A program made the translations under genes and the position numbers. Below the pieces are notes generated by a model. The model saw nothing but the letters and a program-made list of their open reading frames with translations, had not been told where the DNA came from and searched no databases. Shown here piece by piece: positions 59,584-64,000 of a stretch of 64,000 nt of DNA. Source of the stretch: a bacterium (GTDB taxonomy: Bacteria; CAIWAD01); the NCBI GenBank assembly GCA_030429345.1, contig JAUIFJ010000009.1, forward strand, positions 62,001 to 126,000. Reading direction: 5' to 3'. The first letter of the stretch is position 1, and each line of letters begins with the position of its first letter.

Positions 59584-60834
59584 CTAGGCTTTCTCTGCGG
59601 CGGCCAGCAGTTTTTCAGCCCTGCCGAGAACTGCGTCATGCAGTTCCATTGCCAACTTCTCATGGAACACGGCGGCGGAGTCCCGGACACCGTCAACCCG
59701 GGCTGTAACCTCGCCACAACGCTGCGTGATGCGAGACTTCAGGAGCGACCACGCCAGGCTGTTCTGTCGCGCCAGCTTCTTCCAGTCGGCACCCTCGAAG
59801 GCCCGGATAGACCTTGCATTGCCCAGTTTCATGGCAGGCTGCGAAGACAACCCTGGCCAGTGAATCGTTGACACCAGGTCGTAGAGCGGCGCGAAAACCC
59901 TCTTGCCGTCTTCATAGAGGAAGGAGTAGTTCTTGGAGTGCGCATCCGCGTTGCCGATGATCCAATTGAAGATCAAGGCGTCCAGAAAACGTGGCAGATC
60001 CTTCACCGCCGCGGTGGACCAGGACCGGATCAGGGCAAGACAATCCTGGATCGTCGCCCCGCCCTCCTGCTGGTACTTCCGGGCCGGATGATGTCCCAAT
60101 GCCTGGCAGAAGTCTTCCTGATGTATACGCTGCAAATGGCCATCCGGCAGGAGTCTCCTGTCGTAGCGCTCCACCACGAGGCAGGGGATCTTCCCGATCC
60201 TGCGATATGCGACACCGGGCACCTGCATGCCGATCGACCGTGCCAGGGTCATGCAGAACCATTCGTTGAGCGCCAGACCTGGATAGTGGCCCGGCTCCGG
60301 TTTCAGGATATGGGTACTCGGCGTCTGCTCAAGCGGCAAGTGCAGGCCGCCGTCACTCAGGATCACGGGAAGCTTGTCCCGTGCTCCGGCAAGGGACAGG
60401 CGCACACCCTTTTCTCCGGCCAACAGGGGGCGTTGCGGCAACTCGGCCAGCAGGCTTTCCAGGCTGCTGTCACTCAGCAAGCGTCTCGTAGACGCTCCCT
60501 CATGGGCGATCTCCTGCCCGGCAGACAACACACTGACAGCGCCCGCACAATCGCCTCCCAATGCCCGCAGCAGAGCCATGTCGTTTGCATCACTGAATCC
60601 CAGGTTCCTGGCAATGATCCGTCGCGTTTGCTCTTCAGGCAATACGCCTGCAAAGAAGGGCAGGGTCTGCTTCGTGGGGAATCGTCCCGGCTGCCGCGGC
60701 AGGGAGCGAGACAGGGGAATCGCATTCCGGGCCTGCAGCCAGGCATCCGTATACTCGAACTCCATCTGCCCCGGTTCGTCTTCGATCAGGGCACCGACAA
60801 GGTCTCCATGGAGCAGGACCTGGAGCCTATTCAT
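59584..60834 (-). CDS. hipA: HipA-family toxin kinase
   Basis: 416 residues. An N-terminal HipA_N domain precedes the kinase core. GVRLSLAGARDKLPV is the phosphorylated activation/P-loop region (canonical SLAGAQDK), FNWIIGNADAHSKNYSFL holds the catalytic Asp and Asn, and APLYDLVST the metal-binding Asp. All key residues look intact. HipA kinases phosphorylate aminoacyl-tRNA synthetases and slow growth. The ATG at 60834 overlaps the hipB stop by 8 bp. Confidence 0.95.
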   Translation of the reverse strand: MNRLQVLLHGDLVGALIEDEPGQMEFEYTDAWLQARNAIPLSRSLPRQPGRFPTKQTLPFFAGVLPEEQTRRIIARNLGFSDANDMALLRALGGDCAGAVSVLSAGQEIAHEGASTRRLLSDSSLESLLAELPQRPLLAGEKGVRLSLAGARDKLPVILSDGGLHLPLEQTPSTHILKPEPGHYPGLALNEWFCMTLARSIGMQVPGVAYRRIGKIPCLVVERYDRRLLPDGHLQRIHQEDFCQALGHHPARKYQQEGGATIQDCLALIRSWSTAAVKDLPRFLDALIFNWIIGNADAHSKNYSFLYEDGKRVFAPLYDLVSTIHWPGLSSQPAMKLGNARSIRAFEGADWKKLARQNSLAWSLLKSRITQRCGEVTARVDGVRDSAAVFHEKLAMELHDAVLGRAEKLLAAAEKA

Positions 60835-61063
60835 GTGAAGCACCCCTTCTCTTCCCTGTTTCCAGGTCTTCGAAGACCAGTCTCAGGCCGCAGGCCTGAA
60901 GCACCTGCAGAACCTTCCCGATCTGGCAGCTGGGTTTCCCTTTTTCCAGATCCACAAGAAAGCGGACACCTGTCCCGCTGGCCAGGGCCAGATCCTTCTG
61001 CGTCGCACCCAGTTCCTTGCGTCTCCGGCGAATCAGAGTGCCCAGGTCTTTCGCATTCTGCAT
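60827..61063 (-). CDS. hipB: HipB-family antitoxin/repressor
   Basis: 78 residues with a lambda-repressor-type HTH (LGTLIRRRRKELGATQKDLALASGTGVRFLVDLEKGKPSCQIGKVLQVLQACGLRL). It neutralises HipA and, with it, represses the operon. The stop overlaps hipA. Four matching palindromes upstream are the likely operators. Confidence 0.94.
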   Translation of the reverse strand: MQNAKDLGTLIRRRRKELGATQKDLALASGTGVRFLVDLEKGKPSCQIGKVLQVLQACGLRLVFEDLETGKRRGASHE

Positions 61064-61067
61064 GAGG

Positions 61068-61225
61068 TTCCCGATCGGTAAAATTGTCCGTGCGTGGGTG
61101 GAATCGTGATGGATTTCTTCCCGATCGGGAATCTATTGCATCGCTCAGTGATCTCATAGAGATTCCTGAGCGGGAAAGTTTTGTAAAGAAGCGGTTGTCG
61201 GCAAGGGTTGCTTCCCGATCGGGAA
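61068..61225. promoter_or_regulatory. hipBA operator array (four TTCCCGATCGGGAA-type sites)
   Basis: Sites at 61068-61081 (TTCCCGATCGGTAA), 61118-61131 and 61212-61225 (both perfect TTCCCGATCGGGAA), and 61163-61176 (TTCCTGAGCGGGAA), spaced 45-50 bp. The first lies within 5 bp of the hipB start. E. coli hipBA also has four operators, but with a different core (TATCC-N8-GGATA). I could not pick a unique promoter between them. Confidence 0.85.
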
Positions 61226-61291
61226 ACGCCCATCAGGACGGACCCTGCCCTCGCGCGACACGGATCCGTAGACCCACCTGAATGGCCTCGC

Positions 61292-61759
61292 TCACGCCCT
61301 TTCTCCCGGCTTCGCCTCCAGGCGAGCATCTACTGCCGCCTTCAGCGCCCTCGGCTCGTCACTGCCGATGCGGTACACGCGTCCACGCATTGTCCGCAGT
61401 TCGACCGCCTGGAAGCCGGAGACATTGTAGAGCCAGCCATGGCGGATCTTCTTGATTCCCCAGCCGTTCCACCAGTGGTTCTCGACCAGGGCCGTCTCAC
61501 GCACATCCTCCAGGGGAATGCGCTTGCGGATCAGCCCGATGCCGAAACGAAGGCGGATCTCGTCCCGTGTGACATGTACTCCAAGGCTATGGAAAAGTGG
61601 AAACAGGAGCAGTAGCGGCACACAGGGAAGAAGCATGCCGGCGGCATCCTCGACTCCCGTGGCCCAGAGGGTCGTCGCGAAGAGCGCGAAGAAGAGAAGC
61701 ATCCCCAGCAGGATCCATCTCACAGTCGTGCCGGGCTGGACGTGGTTGTAGTCACTCAT
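61292..61759 (-). CDS. Membrane PH-domain-like protein
   Basis: 155 residues. Two hydrophobic segments (WILLGMLLFFALFATTLWATG, GMLLPCVPLLLLFPLFHSLG) precede a bacterial PH-like beta domain (VHVTRDEIRLRFGIGLIRKRIPLEDVRETALVENHWWNGWGIKKIRHGWLYNVSGFQAVELRTMRGRVYRIGSDEP). Function unknown. Its ATG overlaps the VOC gene stop by 8 bp. Confidence 0.8.
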   Translation of the reverse strand: MSDYNHVQPGTTVRWILLGMLLFFALFATTLWATGVEDAAGMLLPCVPLLLLFPLFHSLGVHVTRDEIRLRFGIGLIRKRIPLEDVRETALVENHWWNGWGIKKIRHGWLYNVSGFQAVELRTMRGRVYRIGSDEPRALKAAVDARLEAKPGERA

Positions 61760-62132
61760 TCGACTTCCCCGCCTGGTAGAGCGCGATCCGGTTCCCTTCG
61801 CAGTCCTCGAACTCGGCGACGATGCCGCCATCCTCGAGGATCTTGGCGGGGTAGAGGATCGGGCACCCCGCCTCTGTCACACGCTCCAGCACGTCGTGGA
61901 TGCGCTCCACCGTGAAATAGAGGATCGGCCCCTGCTTGCCGGGAACGTATACATCACCCTCCGCCAGGGCGCCGCTTGCTCCTGCACCTTCTCCGCCGGC
62001 CGGAAAGAGGGCCATGGCATAGCCATCGATCGTCCGCGGCTCGAGCCGGACCTGGAAGACCCGCTCGTAGAACGGGACCGCCCTGGCCAGGTCCGCCACC
62101 GGGATCTCGAAGTAGTGTACGAACGCGGGCAT
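61752..62132 (-). CDS. VOC family protein
   Basis: 126 residues. VHYFEIPVADLARAVPFYERVFQVRLEPR, PILYFTVERIHDVLERVTEAGC and GIVAEFEDCEGNRIALYQ follow the VOC/bleomycin-resistance pattern. The start is the ATG at 62132 with a GGAGGGG site. It is coupled to the PH-domain gene. Confidence 0.9.
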   Translation of the reverse strand: MPAFVHYFEIPVADLARAVPFYERVFQVRLEPRTIDGYAMALFPAGGEGAGASGALAEGDVYVPGKQGPILYFTVERIHDVLERVTEAGCPILYPAKILEDGGIVAEFEDCEGNRIALYQAGKSNE

Positions 62133-62308
62133 GCTCCCCTCCGGTTGCGCTTCGATCTTCGAATGCTGGGTGCAACTTTGCGTTTCGGGGTCTATTCTAG
62201 AAGAGCAAGGTTCGCCATACTGTCGCCATCCGGTCCGCAACCGCCCGATTGCCCGCGCGGCAGGCGGATCCGGCGAGGCAGGCAGACACACAGCTTCAGC
62301 AGGTTCCC
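62133..62308. promoter_or_regulatory. Divergent spacer between VOC and ATP-grasp genes
   Basis: A 176-bp gene-free region with promoters for both directions. TAGAAT-like hexamers lie around 62196-62205 but no confident -35 partner was found. No dyads or RNA structures were recognised. Confidence 0.4.
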
Positions 62309-63526
62309 ATGAACGTTCTCATGCTCTCCCCGGGCTTTCCCGTCGAACAGCCCTTTTTCACCCGCGGCCTGGCCCGGCGCGGACACCATGTCATCGGCCT
62401 GGGCGACCAGCCGCAGCATGACCTTCCCCCGGTGGCGAAGGAAAGCCTGGCCGCCTATGTGCAGGTGGCCAGCTTCACGGACGAGGAGCGGGTGCTCGCG
62501 ACGGTGGCCGACATCCACCGCAAGGCACACATCGACCGCGTCGAGTGCACCTGGGAGCCCTACATGGTCTTGGCTGCCCGCATGCGCGAGATGCTGGGCC
62601 TGCCCGGAATGACCGTCGCGGAAACCATTCCCTTCCGCGACAAGGAACAGATGAAGCGCGTGCTCGACCGCAAGGGCATCCGCACACCGCGGCATTTCAG
62701 CACGACCCAGGCAAAGGGCGTGCGGGAGGCTGCCGCGGAAATCGGCTATCCGATCTGCGTCAAGCCGATTGCCGGCGCCGGCTCGGCGGACACCTACCGG
62801 GTCGACAGCGCCGAGCAGCTGGAAGAGATCCTGCCGCTGCTCGGCCATGTGCCGGAAGTCAGTGTCGAGGAGTTCATCGAGGCCGACGAGTATACCTTCG
62901 ACACGGTCTGCGTCGGCGGCGAGATCAAGTATTTCAATATCTGCCGCTATCGTCCTCGGCCGCTGATCGGCAAGACCAACGAATGGATCAGCCAGCAGAC
63001 CGTCGCCATGCGAGATGTGATGCACCCGGACCTGGAGTCCGGCCGGCAGATGGGCCAGGCCGTGATCCAGGCCCTGGGCTTCAAGGACGGATTCACCCAC
63101 ATGGAATGGTACCGCCAGGCAAGCGGCGAGGCCGTCTTCGGGGAGATCGCCGCGCGGCCGCCCGGAGCGAACACGGTGGACCTGATGAACTTCGCCAACG
63201 ACTTCGACGTGCACGAAGGCTGGGCCGAGGCGGTCACCGAAGGCTCCTTCAGCCAGCCGATCCGCCGCAGCTACAACGCGGCAAGCCTCTTCAAGCGGGC
63301 CCAGGGCCAGGGGCGGATCCGCCACATCGAAGGGCTGGACGCCCTGATGGCCGACTACGGCGAGCACCTCTGCGTGGTCGACCTGCTGCCTGTTGGCGCA
63401 CAGCGGCGGAACTGGAAGCAGACCCTGCGCTCCGACGGCATGATCATCGGGCGGCACCCGGACTATGCCACCCTCTGCGAGATGATGGACGACATCGGCA
63501 TCCGCCTGCAGATCTACGCCGAGTAG
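62309..63526 (+). CDS. ATP-grasp enzyme
   Basis: 405 residues. An N-terminal preATP-grasp fold (NVLMLSPGFPVEQPFFTRGLARRGHHVIGLGD) is followed by an ATP-grasp core: EIGYPICVKPIAGAGSADTYRV (P-loop-like Lys), EEFIEADEYTFDTVCVGG and FGEIAARPPGANTVDLM with the metal ligands E and N. It ligates an amine to a carboxylate using ATP; the substrate is unknown. The ATG at 62309 was preferred over the ORF start twenty codons earlier. Its 21-bp neighbour is an FGase-like gene, a pairing seen in peptide-forming ATP-grasp operons. Confidence 0.85.
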   Translation: MNVLMLSPGFPVEQPFFTRGLARRGHHVIGLGDQPQHDLPPVAKESLAAYVQVASFTDEERVLATVADIHRKAHIDRVECTWEPYMVLAARMREMLGLPGMTVAETIPFRDKEQMKRVLDRKGIRTPRHFSTTQAKGVREAAAEIGYPICVKPIAGAGSADTYRVDSAEQLEEILPLLGHVPEVSVEEFIEADEYTFDTVCVGGEIKYFNICRYRPRPLIGKTNEWISQQTVAMRDVMHPDLESGRQMGQAVIQALGFKDGFTHMEWYRQASGEAVFGEIAARPPGANTVDLMNFANDFDVHEGWAEAVTEGSFSQPIRRSYNAASLFKRAQGQGRIRHIEGLDALMADYGEHLCVVDLLPVGAQRRNWKQTLRSDGMIIGRHPDYATLCEMMDDIGIRLQIYAE

Positions 63527-63547
63527 GCGGGAAGCGTGAGACAAGCC

Positions 63548-64000
63548 ATGAGCCTGCCGGAAGGAATCCGCTCCATCGATGGCGTCTGCGAGCTGCAGAG
63601 CCATGCAAGCCCCGGCGCCGAAGACCGCCGCCCGGACCCGTTCATCGAGCTGCCGCACGGGGCGACCCGGCGCTCCGACTACGACCGGCTGCGCGCCCGG
63701 CTCTCGCCGGAGCTGCCTCCAGACCTGATCGACTACTTCTTCGTCAACACGGATGTCGGTTCCTGGGAGTACGCCACGCAAGTGGCCCGGCAACTGACGA
63801 AATCCGCGGCCGCGGGTGCGCCACTGAAGGTGCTGGTCGCGCGCTGCCTGGTTCCGCGGGCCTTCATCGACACCAACCGCGTGATCCAGGCCGGCAGAAG
63901 CGAGGCGAAGGAGGCCGGCCTGAGCACGGCCACGGCCGAGTACATTCGCGAAGAGGCGGATGCCCGCCTGCTGCACACGCTGCACGCGCAGTATCACGCC
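63548..64000 (+). CDS. N-formylglutamate-amidohydrolase-like protein (cut by window edge)
   Basis: The first 151 residues are seen. FIELPHGAT and VARCLVPRAFIDTNRVIQ match the start of the N-formylglutamate amidohydrolase (HutG/FGase, PF05013) fold, where the HG and the Arg/Asp near 'IDTNR' lie in the active-site region. The protein runs out of the window, so the Zn/catalytic residues further on are not visible. It follows the ATP-grasp gene by 21 bp in the same operon and may act on its product. Confidence 0.7.
   Translation, partial: MSLPEGIRSIDGVCELQSHASPGAEDRRPDPFIELPHGATRRSDYDRLRARLSPELPPDLIDYFFVNTDVGSWEYATQVARQLTKSAAAGAPLKVLVARCLVPRAFIDTNRVIQAGRSEAKEAGLSTATAEYIREEADARLLHTLHAQYHA

Overview
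The window is high-GC and densely coded, with mostly minus-strand blocks and a few divergent promoter regions. It looks like a chromosomal segment of a free-living, respiring, didermic bacterium. Three traits point to the FCB side of the tree (Krumholzibacteriota, Eisenbacteria or Latescibacterota-like lineages) rather than Proteobacteria: a fused CcoN-CcoO oxidase subunit, a secreted beta-propeller ending in a FlgD/Por-type 'NPFNP' sorting domain, and a DUF5916 outer-membrane barrel. The phylum assignment is inference. I saw no rRNA, tRNA, CRISPR array, insertion sequence or prophage.

Region 1 (1-7.7 kb) is a complete cbb3 oxidase module on the minus strand: ccoNO, ccoQ, a one-heme ccoP, ccoG, fixH, a TauE/SafE-like membrane protein and ccoI (cut by the window edge). 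It faces a divergent FNR-type regulator whose cysteines match the [4Fe-4S] set, with an FNR-like dyad between them. Region 2 (7.7-10.8 kb) holds fumarylacetoacetase, a conserved protein of unknown function and a bacilliredoxin. Region 3 (11.1-18.5 kb) is a four-gene stress module: PrkA-like kinase, YeaH/YhbH, SpoVR and a second, divergent PrkA-like kinase.

Region 4 (18.7-23.7 kb) is a light/B12 module. A CarH/LitR-type MerR repressor faces a photolyase, an SDR-DUF2867 protein and an SRPBCC protein, with a rich dyad-bearing promoter region between them. Region 5 (23.8-26.6 kb) has a small MscS-type channel, a RimB-RimK fusion and a methyltransferase. Region 6 (26.7-35.0 kb) carries envelope and secreted proteins, SixA, a VIT-vWA protein with a self-regulating MerR-like gene, a methyltransferase, a transglutaminase and a propeller with a sorting domain.

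Region 7 (35.4-43.2 kb) has a TetR-RIC (nitrosative stress repair) operon, MscS, cupin, arylamine N-acetyltransferase, M42-like peptidase and DUF5916 genes. Region 8 (43.5-54.6 kb) is a string of mostly small single-domain genes (VOC, DinB, GyrI-like, DUF1801, SRPBCC, GNAT), with a CNNM/CorC protein, an AlkC/D-like HEAT protein and two secreted repeat proteins. Region 9 (54.7-64 kb) holds second-messenger genes (a c-type-heme adenylate cyclase and a GGDEF enzyme), an aldo/keto reductase, a hipBA toxin-antitoxin locus with four operators, and at the right edge an ATP-grasp enzyme with an N-formylglutamate-amidohydrolase-like partner that runs out of the window.
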